DNA of 64,000 nt from Micromonospora acroterricola (lineage in GTDB: Bacteria; Actinomycetota; Actinomycetes; Mycobacteriales; Micromonosporaceae), in assembly GCF_003172955.1 (NCBI RefSeq), contig NZ_QGKR01000211.1, positions 1 to 64,000 on the forward strand, read 5' to 3'. The notes beneath the pieces are model-generated. The model was not told the DNA's origin, did no database searches, and saw nothing but the letters and a program-made list of their open reading frames with translations. Below are positions 9,401 to 17,220 of the stretch, piece by piece. Each line of letters starts with the position of its first letter. The first letter of the stretch is position 1. Position numbers and translations under genes: made by a program.

Positions 9401-10110
9401 TGGGAACCGGCCAGGGTGAACCGGCCGGCGTCGTCGGCCAGGTAGATCAGCGCGAACGGCACGTCGGCGCGGTGCCGACCGAGTACGTCGGCGGCGGTCC
9501 GGCCGAGCTCGGCGGCGCTGCCCGCGTCGGCCAGCTCGGCGCCCAGCTCGGCCAGCGCGCGCAGCCGGCGCTCGCCGACCACCCGGCCGGTGGTCTCGTT
9601 GACGATGCAGTAGACGCCGTCGACCGAGCCGTCGGCCCCCCGGATCGGGTCGTACGAGACGTCGAAGTAGGTCTCCTCGAGGAAGCCGTACCGGTCCAGC
9701 AGGAACGGGTGGTCCTCGCCCCGGTAGGAACGCCCGGTGCGCCGGACGCCTTCGAGCAGGGGCCCGAGCACCTCCCAGGTCTCCGCCCAGTGCTGCCGTG
9801 CCGGTTGGCCGAGCACCGCCGGGTGCTTGGCGCCGATGGTCGGGCGGTAGGCGTCGTTGTAGAAGGCGAGCTCGTCCTCGCCCCAGAACATGACGATCTG
9901 CGCGCTGGAGGCGAGCATCATGCCGACCGCGGTGGAGAGCGACGGCGGCCAGCCGCCGGGTGCGCCCACCGGTGTCGAGGACCAGTCGAAGCCGTTCAGC
10001 CGCTCGCCCAGCTCTCCACCGGCCGCGAACGCGGCCGCCAGCATCGGGGAGAGTTTCCCGCCGTCCGCGAAGGGGTTCCCCGCGTCCGCGCCCCCCTGGG
10101 CCGAGCTCAT
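6451..10110 (-). CDS. Hybrid sensor kinase / receiver / SpoIIE phosphatase / RsbW-like ATPase fusion
   Basis: A 1219-residue multidomain signalling protein. Order: PAS-like sensor (about 25-165), GAF (about 180-320), HisKA with SHEFRTPLTLVLGP (about 350-420), HATPase (about 455-570, with N, DTGVGI and GTGIGLAL boxes), a receiver domain with VLTDVMMPRLDGFG and a Lys in LTKPFS (about 620-740), a second GAF-like part (about 760-860), a SpoIIE PP2C domain with GGDWYDVI and VIGDVVGKG (about 880-1070), and an RsbW-type HATPase with DLTVAVSEAAANAIEH (about 1085-1215). The ATG at 10110 has a GGGAGG site; upstream codons in the open frame look non-coding. It probably senses a signal and controls an anti-anti-sigma protein such as the one at 6068. 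Confidence 0.93.
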   Translation of the reverse strand: MSSAQGGADAGNPFADGGKLSPMLAAAFAAGGELGERLNGFDWSSTPVGAPGGWPPSLSTAVGMMLASSAQIVMFWGEDELAFYNDAYRPTIGAKHPAVLGQPARQHWAETWEVLGPLLEGVRRTGRSYRGEDHPFLLDRYGFLEETYFDVSYDPIRGADGSVDGVYCIVNETTGRVVGERRLRALAELGAELADAGSAAELGRTAADVLGRHRADVPFALIYLADDAGRFTLAGSHGTGPTSVGMDPEVLARVAADGAPAAIDVAGLLDPPPADAADKAFVLPITATNETVGALVVGAARRLPLSDEYRDFLDLVAAQISRAMGKQRAYEQERARTAELATLDQAKSNFFANVSHEFRTPLTLVLGPLDDMLADPALPADYTDRLTTMHRNALRLLKLVNTVLDFSRLESGRLAARYQPTDLADYTARLASTFRSATDRAGLRLVVDCPPLPAPVFVDRDMWEKIVLNLVSNAVKFTFDGEIRVRVRAVDGAARLEVTDTGVGIVPAELPHVFERFHRVPGVRARTHEGTGIGLALVRELVGMHGGEVGLTSRVDEGSTFTVTIPFGSAHLPADRVAASGSVQASEPDQARLYVAETALWTGSEPPPEFAVRPTEVPPAGRILIVDDNADLREHVTRLLTPTWEVVTASDGLAALPLAREGGFDLVLTDVMMPRLDGFGLVGALRADPRTRHVPIVLLSARAGSAEAVAGLSVGADDYLTKPFSGQELIARVRANVELGQLRGQIIRRLRALADAAVAVNTARSTADVLQVAARHALNLAEAARVVVTATGARFEADAGGVTAADPSFVAELTGTAGEPLGELRVWRPASDDAQADEAALTQLARLVGVRLENAQLYEAEHRIATTLQHSLLPRSLPQMPGAVVASRYLPGSADVEVGGDWYDVIALEDDELVLVIGDVVGKGVRAAAAMGQLRNALRAYVLEGYDPGESLTRLNRLVGSTEGRSFATVVCLLFSPRTGRLRYASAGHPSPLLIRGGDVAFLHDRALGPPVGAIPGTTYQAVEGELPAGSRLLLYTDGLIEDRKLGIDAALAQLRADAAVSGEHVEDLIDAVVERVVGRPRRDDVAVLALEAAELNRFALRLPADPTRLSVLRKRLEDFLVAHEVGETDLFDLTVAVSEAAANAIEHPIHPAEPMISVEVAIENRTVTATVRDSGQWRESTGSGFRGRGLSLIKALGDLSVRRTDEGTEVTLRRQLQA

Positions 10111-10302
10111 GCAGCCTCCCGCTCCGGCCGTGCCCCCAGCCGTTGATCTCCCACGTGCCGTGCTCCGACCTGTACCCCGGCGGATCAGCAACGTAACGTA
10201 TGTCGCTGCTCAGACGCTGATTACCCACGCTCACCCGTCGGCCACCCGACAGTGCGGGGTGGGTGCGGTGGCGGGCGGCCCCGGCGGGCGGTGATTCCGT
10301 AC

Positions 10303-10854
10303 TCAGAAGACGGGCAGGCCGTCGATGCTCGCCGCGTTCTTGGTGGCCCGGTAGGCCACCAGGTCGTCGGCGGTACGGCGCGAGTGTGAGGTGAGCAACA
10401 GATCACGTTCGGCGCGGTAGTCCAGCAACGGCACCGCGTACCCGCAGGAGTCGCTGACCCGCTCCACCTCGACGGTGATCACGGCTCGGACGGCGTGCAC
10501 GTCCGGCGGCTCGGGGAACTCGGCGAGCCGGTCGGCGAAGGCCTCCTCGGTCACCGCGACACTGCTGCCCCGGCCGTGCAACCGGACGACCTTCGGCGGG
10601 CCGTCGAAGGCGCAGAACATCAGCGTGATCCGGCCGTCGTCCCGCAGGTGAGCGATGGTCTCCGCGCCGCTGCCGTGGTAATCGAGGTACGCCACGCGGT
10701 GCGGCCCGAGGATCACGAAGGTGCCCCGCATGCCCTTCGGTGAGACGTTGACGTGCCCCTCGGCACCCGACGGCGCGGTGGCCACGAAGAAGACCGGCTG
10801 GGCCGCGATGAAGTCACGCAGTCGGCCATCGATCTCCGGATAGACCTTGCCCAT
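10303..10854 (-). CDS. Pyridoxamine-5'-phosphate-oxidase-fold protein
   Basis: A 183-residue PNPOx-like split-barrel protein. Typical flavin/cofactor-binding wording is seen: QPVFFVATAP, GHVNVSPKG, VAYLDYHGSGAETIAHL and GRITLMFCAF. Members bind FMN, F420 or haem, and many act on unknown small molecules. It is the last gene of a minus-strand run behind the gamma-glutamyl operon, 47 bp after the hydrolase gene, so it may be co-transcribed, but nothing in it ties it to that pathway. The GGGCAAG-rich start has an ATG at 10854. Confidence 0.85.
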   Translation of the reverse strand: MGKVYPEIDGRLRDFIAAQPVFFVATAPSGAEGHVNVSPKGMRGTFVILGPHRVAYLDYHGSGAETIAHLRDDGRITLMFCAFDGPPKVVRLHGRGSSVAVTEEAFADRLAEFPEPPDVHAVRAVITVEVERVSDSCGYAVPLLDYRAERDLLLTSHSRRTADDLVAYRATKNAASIDGLPVF

Positions 10855-10901
10855 GTGCTGATCCTCCCACCAGCGGCCTCACCCGGCGGTTGCGATGTGC
10901 G

Positions 10902-11654
10902 TCACGTCGCCGCGGGCCTCCGGAGCGCGGTGTCGTCGGGCGGGGCGACCAGCGCACCGGGGGTCCGCTGGCGGGCCGCCCGCACCAGCGCGGCGATCGG
11001 GAGGGGATCCGGCTCGTTCTCCGGATGCCACTGCACCCCCAGCACGAACGGCCGACCCGGATCCTCGACCGCCTCGATCACGCCGTCCGCCGCCCAGCCG
11101 GTGACCGCGAGCCGCCCGGGGTCGGCGACCGCCTGGTGGTGGTACGAGTTGACCCCGTCCACGCCGGCCAACACGGTGGCGGCCAGGCTGCCCGGCGCGA
11201 ACCGCACGGCATGCGCGCCGTAGACCCCGGGCGCCGGCCGGTGCGCGTCGTGACCGACCACGTCGGGCAGATGCTGGTGCAGGGTGCCGCCGTAGGCGAC
11301 GGCCAGCAGTTGCATCCCCCGGCAGACCCCCAGCACCGGCACCTCGGCGGTGAGCGCGGCGGCCAGCAGGGTCAGCTCGCCGGCGTCCCGGTCGGGCCGG
11401 TCGTCGGTCCTGGGGTCGCGCGGCTGGCCGTACCGCCCCGGGTCGACGTCGGCGCCGCCGGCCAGCAGCAGCCCGTCGAGGACGGCCACCACGTCACCGT
11501 CCGCGTCGTCCGGCGGCAGCACCACCGCACGACCACCGGCGGCGGTCACCGCCCGCACGTACGCCTCGGGCACCAGCACCGCCCGAACACCCCACCAGAC
11601 CGCCCAGTCGGCAGGCTCGACGTACGCGCTGATCCCGATCAACGGCCTGGTCAC
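10902..11654 (-). CDS. PuuD-like gamma-glutamyl hydrolase, class-I amidotransferase fold
   Basis: A 250-residue peptidase C26 protein. The nucleophile elbow is VLGVCRGMQLLAVAYGG (Cys about residue 113) and the His-Glu pair is in QWHPENEPDP near the C terminus, so the triad is complete. In the Puu pathway PuuD cleaves gamma-glutamyl-GABA to glutamate and GABA. Here it sits in one operon with a glutamine-synthetase-like ligase, an aldehyde dehydrogenase and an SDR, and so should release the oxidised amine from its gamma-glutamyl carrier. The GTG start has a weak ribosome site; the 55-bp gap before it holds a partly palindromic segment. Confidence 0.9.
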   Translation of the reverse strand: MTRPLIGISAYVEPADWAVWWGVRAVLVPEAYVRAVTAAGGRAVVLPPDDADGDVVAVLDGLLLAGGADVDPGRYGQPRDPRTDDRPDRDAGELTLLAAALTAEVPVLGVCRGMQLLAVAYGGTLHQHLPDVVGHDAHRPAPGVYGAHAVRFAPGSLAATVLAGVDGVNSYHHQAVADPGRLAVTGWAADGVIEAVEDPGRPFVLGVQWHPENEPDPLPIAALVRAARQRTPGALVAPPDDTALRRPAAT

Positions 11655-11709
11655 GGAGCTGGCACCGTTCGCGACTGCGGGGCTCGCAAACCCGGCTCAT
11701 TCCTCGCGC
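11655..11709. repeat. Intergenic partly palindromic element
   Basis: The gap between the SDR and hydrolase genes contains GCGGGGCTCGCAAACCCGGC with short CTCGC/GCGAG inverted motifs. It resembles short intergenic repeats that I associate with Micromonospora-type genomes. No second copy was seen in this window, so the repeat status is from memory only. Confidence 0.3.
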
Positions 11710-12486
11710 TCACAGTGGCGTGACGTACGCGCCGGTGATCCCGCCGTCGACCACGAACTGCGCGGCGGTCATGAACGAGGCGTCGTCGCTGGCCAGGAAC
11801 GCCACCGCGGCGGCAATCTCCTCCGGTTGCCCGAACCGGCCCATCGGCACGTGCACCAGCCGGCGGGCGGCCCGCTCCGGGTCGGCGGCGAAGAGTTCCA
11901 GCAGCAGCGGGGTGGCCACCGGGCCGGGACAGAGCGCGTTGACCCGGATGCCCTCCCGGGCGAACTGGACGCCCAGCTCCCGGGTCATCGCCAGCACCCC
12001 GCCCTTGCTCGCCGTGTACGCGATCTGCGACGTCGCCGCGCCCATCAGCGCCACGAACGACGCCGTGTTGATGATCGAGCCCTTGCCCTGGCGGCGCATG
12101 TGCGGGATGGCGTACTTGCAGCAGAGGTAGACGCTCGTCGTGTTGACCCGCAGCACCCGCTCCCAGGCGTCCAGGCCGGTGTCCAGGATGGAGTCGTCGT
12201 CCGGCGGGGAGATGCCGGCGTTGTTGAACGCGACGTCCACCCGCCCGTGCCGGTCGGCCACGCCGTCGAAGAGGTCGCGCACCGCCGACTCGTCGGCGAC
12301 GTCGGTGGCCACGAACTCGCCGCCGCACTCCTCGGCGGCCCGCTCGCCGGCCTCCGCGTCAATGTCCACGCAGACCACCCGGGCGCCCTCGGCGGCGAAC
12401 CGCCGGACGGTGGCCAACCCGATCCCGCTGCCCGCTCCGGTGACCACGGCCACCCGGTCCTGCAACCGACCCTGCACTGGCGTCAC
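11710..12486 (-). CDS. Short-chain dehydrogenase/reductase in a gamma-glutamyl catabolic operon
   Basis: A 258-residue classical SDR. The Rossmann motif is VVTGAGSGIGLATV (about 14-27), followed by FNNAGISPP, a catalytic Ser, and YTASKGG (YxxxK). It overlaps the aldehyde dehydrogenase gene by 4 bp, so the two are coupled. In the enteric Puu pathway the oxidation before the aldehyde step is done by the FAD amine oxidase PuuB; no such gene is present here. An SDR in this place suggests oxidation of an alcohol, for example gamma-glutamyl-ethanolamide to the aldehyde. This is an inference from gene order. M. tuberculosis Rv2857c holds a similar place. Confidence 0.88.
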   Translation of the reverse strand: MTPVQGRLQDRVAVVTGAGSGIGLATVRRFAAEGARVVCVDIDAEAGERAAEECGGEFVATDVADESAVRDLFDGVADRHGRVDVAFNNAGISPPDDDSILDTGLDAWERVLRVNTTSVYLCCKYAIPHMRRQGKGSIINTASFVALMGAATSQIAYTASKGGVLAMTRELGVQFAREGIRVNALCPGPVATPLLLELFAADPERAARRLVHVPMGRFGQPEEIAAAVAFLASDDASFMTAAQFVVDGGITGAYVTPL

Positions 12487-13847
12487 TCCTCTGTCGCGAT
12501 GAACACGTTCTTGACGTCGGTGAAGGCGTGCAGCGCGTCCGGGCCGAGCTCCCGGCCCAGCCCGGAGCGCTTCATCCCGCCGAACGGGGTCCAGTAGCGC
12601 ACCGAGGAGTGCGAGTTGACGCTGAGGTTGCCCGAGTCGACGGCCCGGGCCAGGCGGAGGGCGCGCCCCACGTCGCGGGTCCAGATCGAGCCGGAGAGGC
12701 CGTACTCGGTGTCGTTGGCGAGACGGACGGCGTCGGCCTCGTCGTCGAACGGGAGCACCGAGACCACCGGGCCGAAGATCTCCTCCCGCCAGTGCCGGTC
12801 GGCCGGCGAGTCGGCCAGCAGCACAGTCGGGGCGTGCCAGAAACCGGGGCCGTCGGGGCAGGAGCCGGTGAACGCCACCCGCGACCCGGCCACGTAGCCG
12901 GCCACCCGGTCGCGCTGCCCCGCGGAGATCAGGGGGCCCATCTCGGCGGTGTCCCGGGAGGGGTCCTCCACGCGCACCGCCCGTACCGCCGGTTCGAGCA
13001 GTTCCAGGAAGCGGTCGTACACCGGTCGCTGGACCAGGATCCGGGACCGGGCGCAGCAGTCCTGGCCCGCGTTGTCGAAGACCGCGGACGGCGCGGTGGC
13101 GGCGGCGCGGTCCAGGTCGGCGTCGGCGAACACGATGTTCGCGCTCTTGCCGCCCAGCTCCAGGGTGAGCCGCTTCACCTGGGCGGCACAGCCGGCCATG
13201 ATCCTGGTGCCGACCTCGGTGGAGCCGGTGAAGCAGATCTTGCGGACCGCCGGGTGGCTGACGAACCGCTCCCCCACCACGGCACCCTCACCCGGGACGA
13301 CGGTGAACACGTCGTCGGGCAGGCCGGCCTCGCGGGCCAGCTCGGCGAGGCGCAGCGCCGTGAGCGGGGTCAGCTCGGCGGGTTTGAGCACCACGGTGTT
13401 GCCGGCGGCGAGGGCCGGGACGAACCCCCAGGCGGCGATCGGCATCGGGAAGTTCCACGGCACGATCACCCCGACCACGCCGAGCGGCTCGTGGAAGGTG
13501 ACGTCCCACCCGCCGGCGACGGGGATCTGCCGCCCGGTCAGCCGCTCCGGCGCGCCCGCGTAGTAGTCGAGCACGTCCCGGACGTTGGCGGCCTCCCAGC
13601 GGGCGTTGCCGATGGTATGCCCGGAGTTGCGGACCTCCAGCGCGGCCAGCTCGTCCAGGTGCGCGTCGACCACGGCGGCGAACCGCCGCAGCATCCGGGC
13701 CCGCTCCCCCGGCGCCACGGCCCGCCAGGCCTCGAAGGCCCGAGCCGCCCGCGAGACAGCGGAATCAACCTCCTCCAGGGAGGCGCCGGGAACGTCCCGG
13801 AACCCCTCCCCGGAAGCCGGATCCACGACCAGGGTCACGCGCCCCAC
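12483..13847 (-). CDS. Aldehyde dehydrogenase of the gamma-glutamyl operon, PuuC/AldC-like
   Basis: A 454-residue NAD(P)-dependent aldehyde dehydrogenase. The general base is in LTLELGGKSANIVF (about 228-241) and the catalytic Cys is in NAGQDCCARSRIL (about 263-275). The proton-relay and cofactor motifs PWNFPM and FTGSTEVG are also present. It should oxidise the gamma-glutamylated aldehyde formed by the preceding step. It lies 12 bp after the ligase gene and overlaps the SDR gene, so it is in the middle of the operon. It is shorter than many ALDHs (about 480-500) at the N terminus but the core is complete. The GTG start is at 13847. Confidence 0.92.
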   Translation of the reverse strand: MGRVTLVVDPASGEGFRDVPGASLEEVDSAVSRAARAFEAWRAVAPGERARMLRRFAAVVDAHLDELAALEVRNSGHTIGNARWEAANVRDVLDYYAGAPERLTGRQIPVAGGWDVTFHEPLGVVGVIVPWNFPMPIAAWGFVPALAAGNTVVLKPAELTPLTALRLAELAREAGLPDDVFTVVPGEGAVVGERFVSHPAVRKICFTGSTEVGTRIMAGCAAQVKRLTLELGGKSANIVFADADLDRAAATAPSAVFDNAGQDCCARSRILVQRPVYDRFLELLEPAVRAVRVEDPSRDTAEMGPLISAGQRDRVAGYVAGSRVAFTGSCPDGPGFWHAPTVLLADSPADRHWREEIFGPVVSVLPFDDEADAVRLANDTEYGLSGSIWTRDVGRALRLARAVDSGNLSVNSHSSVRYWTPFGGMKRSGLGRELGPDALHAFTDVKNVFIATEE

Positions 13848-13859
13848 CCCCCGCGCTCG

Positions 13860-15224
13860 TTACAGGCGTTCGAAGCCACGGGTCAGCTCCCAGTCCGTCA
13901 CGGCGGCGTCGAAGGCGGCGATCTCGACCCGGGCCTGGTTGGCGTAGTGGGCGACCACCTCCGCGCCGAAGGCCTCCCGGGCCACCGTCGACTCCTCCCA
14001 CAGCGCCAGGGCGTCGCGTAGGGTGCCCGGCACCCGCTCGGCGTCCGGGTCGTCGTACGCGTTGCCGGTGCACTCCGGGCCCAGCTTGAGCCCTCGGTCG
14101 ATGCCGTGCAGCGCGCCCGCGACCAGCCCGGCGATCGCCAGGTACGGGTTGACGTCGGCGCCGGGCACCCGGTTCTCCACCCGCATGCCCTGCCCGTGCC
14201 CGACCACCCGCAGCGCGCAGGTGCGGTTGTCCACGCCCCACCGCAACGCGGTCGGGGCGAACGTGCCCGGCTGGTAGCGCTTGTAGGAGTTGATGTTCGG
14301 GGCGAAGAGCAGGCTGAACTCCCGCATCGTGGCCAGCAGCCCGGCGAGCACCCGCTGCCCGGTCTCCGACAGGTGCGCCGGCCCGCCGCCGAGCATCGCC
14401 GAGGCGCCGCTGGTGTCCCGCAGCGAGAAGTGGATGTGGCAGGAGTTCCCCTCCCGCGCGTTCGGCTTGGCCATGAACGTGATCGACACACCCTCCTGGG
14501 CGGCGATCTCCTTGGCGCCGTTCTTGTAGATGACGTGATGGTCGGCGCACGCCACCGCCTCGTCGTAGCGGAAGGCGATCTCGTGCTGGCCGAGGTTGCA
14601 CTCACCCTTGGCGCTCTCCGGGGTCAGCCCGGCCCCGGCCATCTCGGTGCGGATCCGGCGCAGCAGCGGCTCGACCCGGGCGGTGCCGAGCAAGGAGTAG
14701 TCCACGTTGTACTGGTTGGCCGGGGTGAGGTCGCGGTAGCCGCGCCGCCAGGCGTCCTCGTACGAGTCGCGGAACAGCACGAACTCCAGCTCGGTGCCGG
14801 CGTACGCGGTCAGCCCGTGCTCGGCCAGCCGGGCGAGCTGCCGGCGCAGGATCTGCCGGGGCGAGGCGACCACGTCACCGGAGCCGTCCAGCCAGGTCAG
14901 GTCGGCCAGCAGCAGCGCGGAGCCGGGCTGCCAGGGCATCCGGCGCAGGGTGGCGAAGTCCGGAACCATCGCGAAGTCGCCGTAGCCGCGCTCCCAGCTC
15001 GACATCGCGTACCCGTCGACGGTGTTCATGTCGACGTCCACGGCGAGCAGGTAGTTGCAACCCTCGCTGCCGTTGGCCACCACCTGGTCGAGGAAGAAGG
15101 GCGCGTGGAACCGTTTGCCCTGCAACCGGCCCTGCATGTCGACGAGGGCCAACACCACCGTGTCGATCTCGCCCTCGGCCACGGCGACCCGCAGTTGTTC
15201 CAGCGTGAGCGGCGCTTTCCTCAT
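13860..15224 (-). CDS. Glutamine-synthetase-family gamma-glutamyl-amine ligase, GlnA3/GlnA4/PuuA-like
   Basis: A 454-residue type-I glutamine-synthetase-like enzyme. It has the beta-grasp N-terminal domain (about 1-105) and the catalytic domain with ELEFVLF, GECNLGQHEIAF and GNSCHIHFSL motifs, plus NRVPGADVNPYLA near the phosphate-binding loop. It lacks the usual C-terminal adenylylation tyrosine segment, as expected for amine-specific paralogues. Such enzymes attach glutamate through its gamma-carboxyl to putrescine-type polyamines or ethanolamine, giving a protected intermediate for the following genes. The ATG at 15224 has a GGAGG site. The substrate, polyamine or ethanolamine, is not decided by the sequence. 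Confidence 0.9.
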   Translation of the reverse strand: MRKAPLTLEQLRVAVAEGEIDTVVLALVDMQGRLQGKRFHAPFFLDQVVANGSEGCNYLLAVDVDMNTVDGYAMSSWERGYGDFAMVPDFATLRRMPWQPGSALLLADLTWLDGSGDVVASPRQILRRQLARLAEHGLTAYAGTELEFVLFRDSYEDAWRRGYRDLTPANQYNVDYSLLGTARVEPLLRRIRTEMAGAGLTPESAKGECNLGQHEIAFRYDEAVACADHHVIYKNGAKEIAAQEGVSITFMAKPNAREGNSCHIHFSLRDTSGASAMLGGGPAHLSETGQRVLAGLLATMREFSLLFAPNINSYKRYQPGTFAPTALRWGVDNRTCALRVVGHGQGMRVENRVPGADVNPYLAIAGLVAGALHGIDRGLKLGPECTGNAYDDPDAERVPGTLRDALALWEESTVAREAFGAEVVAHYANQARVEIAAFDAAVTDWELTRGFERL

Positions 15225-15339
15225 GTGCGGGCCTCCATCACCAAGGTCTACTGGCAAACCGGATCACCGTCAATGCCCCCGGCGGCGAGGGCGGCAAACC
15301 CGGCGGGACGGCAGCGGTGCCCGTCCCGCCGGGTGCCGG

Positions 15340-16920
15340 TCAGGCCGGGCCGTCGACCGGCGTCGGGTCGGCCGCAGGCGCCTCGACGGTACGCACGGGG
15401 CCGGCGAACCACTTCCGTGCGGAGGCGTACCACCAGACGGCGACGACGAGCAGCACCCCGCCCACGGCGAGCGGCGCGTAGTTCACGGCCGACCAGGTGA
15501 ACCCGTCGTTGCCGGGCACCCCGGCGGGCACGATCGGCAGCACGAAGTAGACGGCGATGACCACGATCTCGACCACCGCGATCCAGCCGAGCAGCTTGTA
15601 CTTCCGCCCGAGCGTCCACGGTCCCGGCACGAAGCGGTCGCCCATCCGCAGTCGCAGCGCGATCGGGATGAGGAAGGACAGGTAGAGCCCGAGCACCGCG
15701 ACGGAGACCACCGCGTAGAAGGCGATCGGGATGCCGGCGGAGCTCTCGTACAGCGCCGGCAGGGTGAGCACCAGGCCGGCCACGGTGGCGCCGATGATCG
15801 CGTTGACCGGGGTGCCGTTGCGGTCCACCCGGGACCAGAGGCGCCAGCCCGGGACCGCGCGGTCGCGGCTGAACGCGTACGCCATCCGGCTCATCGAGGT
15901 CACGCAGCTCATCCCGCAGAAGAACTGCCCGATGGTCGAGATGATGATGACGATCTTGAAGAAGACCGGGGTGAGCGCGGACTCGAAGATGGCGCCGGAG
16001 AAGCCGCCGGCGGCGTTGACCGCCTCGACGTCGGTGGCCGCGAAGAGGAACGCCAGCAGCAGGATCCAGCCGCCGACCGCCGAGTAGAAGATCGACTGCC
16101 AGAGCCCCCGTGCGGCGGCCTGCGAGGCGCCCCGGGTCTCCTCCGAGACGTGCGCGCAGGCGTCGAAGCCGGTGATCGTGTACTGGGTGAGCAGGAAGCC
16201 CAGCGGCAGCACGTAGAACCAGAAGGTCAGCCCGCCGGTGTTCCCGTCACCGAAGCCGGAGTTGTTGAACCGCTCGGTGAACACGAACTGGAAGCTCTGG
16301 TGGTTGTCCGGGACGAGGACCAGGATGGCCACCACGGCGGCCGCGCCGGCGACGTGCCACCAGACCGAGACGTTCTGGAGGACGTCGATGATCCGGTGCC
16401 CGAAGATGTTGATCAGACCGTGCAGCGCCAGGATGATCACGAACAGGACGAACGCCTGGCGCAGCGTGCCGGCCCAGCCGTCGAAGAGCGCCGACAGGGT
16501 GAGGTTGAGGAAGGTCGCGCACCCGTAGTCGACCGAGGCGGTGACCGCCACCAGGCCGATCAGGTTCAGCCAGCCGGTGAACCAGCCGTGCACCGGGCGG
16601 CCCATGGTCGCCGCCCACCAGTAGATGCCGCCGGCGGTCGGGTACGCCGACACCAGCTCCGCCATGCAGAAGCCGATGATCAGGATGAACAGTGAGATCA
16701 GCGGCCAGCCCCACGAGATGGCGACCGGCCCGCCGTTGTTCCACGCCTGACCGAAGGTGGTGAAGCAGCCGGCCAGGATCGAGATGATCGAGAACGAGAT
16801 GGCGAAGTTGGAGAAGCCGCTCCACTTGCGGCGCAGCTCCTGTTTGTAGCCGAGTTCGGCGAGCCGTCGGGCGTCGTCGTCCATCGGTTGCTCGGCGGTC
16901 GGCACGGGCGTCGTGGCCAC
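15340..16920 (-). CDS. APC-superfamily amino acid/amine permease
   Basis: A 526-residue membrane protein of the amino acid-polyamine-organocation superfamily with about 12 hydrophobic segments. The N-terminal family motif is around GFSNFAISFSIISILAGC (about 40-57), followed by WGWPLISLFILIIGFCMAEL. It is the first gene of the gamma-glutamyl operon, so it most likely imports the amine used by the ligase that follows 115 bp later. The GTG at 16920 has a GGGAGG ribosome site 7 bases away; codons upstream in the same frame do not look coding. C-terminal tail residues are hydrophilic. Confidence 0.92.
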   Translation of the reverse strand: MATTPVPTAEQPMDDDARRLAELGYKQELRRKWSGFSNFAISFSIISILAGCFTTFGQAWNNGGPVAISWGWPLISLFILIIGFCMAELVSAYPTAGGIYWWAATMGRPVHGWFTGWLNLIGLVAVTASVDYGCATFLNLTLSALFDGWAGTLRQAFVLFVIILALHGLINIFGHRIIDVLQNVSVWWHVAGAAAVVAILVLVPDNHQSFQFVFTERFNNSGFGDGNTGGLTFWFYVLPLGFLLTQYTITGFDACAHVSEETRGASQAAARGLWQSIFYSAVGGWILLLAFLFAATDVEAVNAAGGFSGAIFESALTPVFFKIVIIISTIGQFFCGMSCVTSMSRMAYAFSRDRAVPGWRLWSRVDRNGTPVNAIIGATVAGLVLTLPALYESSAGIPIAFYAVVSVAVLGLYLSFLIPIALRLRMGDRFVPGPWTLGRKYKLLGWIAVVEIVVIAVYFVLPIVPAGVPGNDGFTWSAVNYAPLAVGGVLLVVAVWWYASARKWFAGPVRTVEAPAADPTPVDGPA

Positions 16921-17220
16921 TGCACACCTCCCTGAGGTGGTTCCGCGTGCGAGTGCGCAAAGTGTCGTCCCGCCGATCAAGGTGGTCAATACGACGCCGG
17001 TGGGAATCTCACCGCCGACGCGGCTAATTGCGTTGCCGCGCGACCGGCCGGCCCGCATGCTTGACCTCGTGACCAGGCCCGATCACGACGGGTCACCGCC
17101 GGGCACTCGGACCGCCCGGCACCGCGGCGGCGCGGGGCACGTCACCTCTCTCTCACCGGTACGGCCGGCTCCGCCGTACCCCGACACCCGCTCCGCGCCG
17201 CCGCCCCCGGGATGCCCGGA
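16921..17220. other. 300-bp gap upstream of the permease operon
   Basis: No gene is seen. The part next to the permease holds a candidate promoter (16960-16989). The part next to the DUF456 gene holds a stem-loop (17158-17165 pairs with 17173-17180) that may end its minus-strand transcript. Confidence 0.5.
16960..16989 (-). promoter_or_regulatory. Candidate promoter of the gamma-glutamyl operon
   Basis: On the minus strand TTGACC (16989-16984) is followed by an 18-bp spacer and ACACTT (16965-16960), about 40 bp before the GTG of the permease gene. The -10 match is poor, so this is tentative. Confidence 0.35.

Noticed and set aside
8206-10146. A 646-codon open frame on the plus strand inside the hybrid kinase gene
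   Set aside because: The minus-strand product has seven recognisable domains with intact motifs; the plus-strand translation has none.
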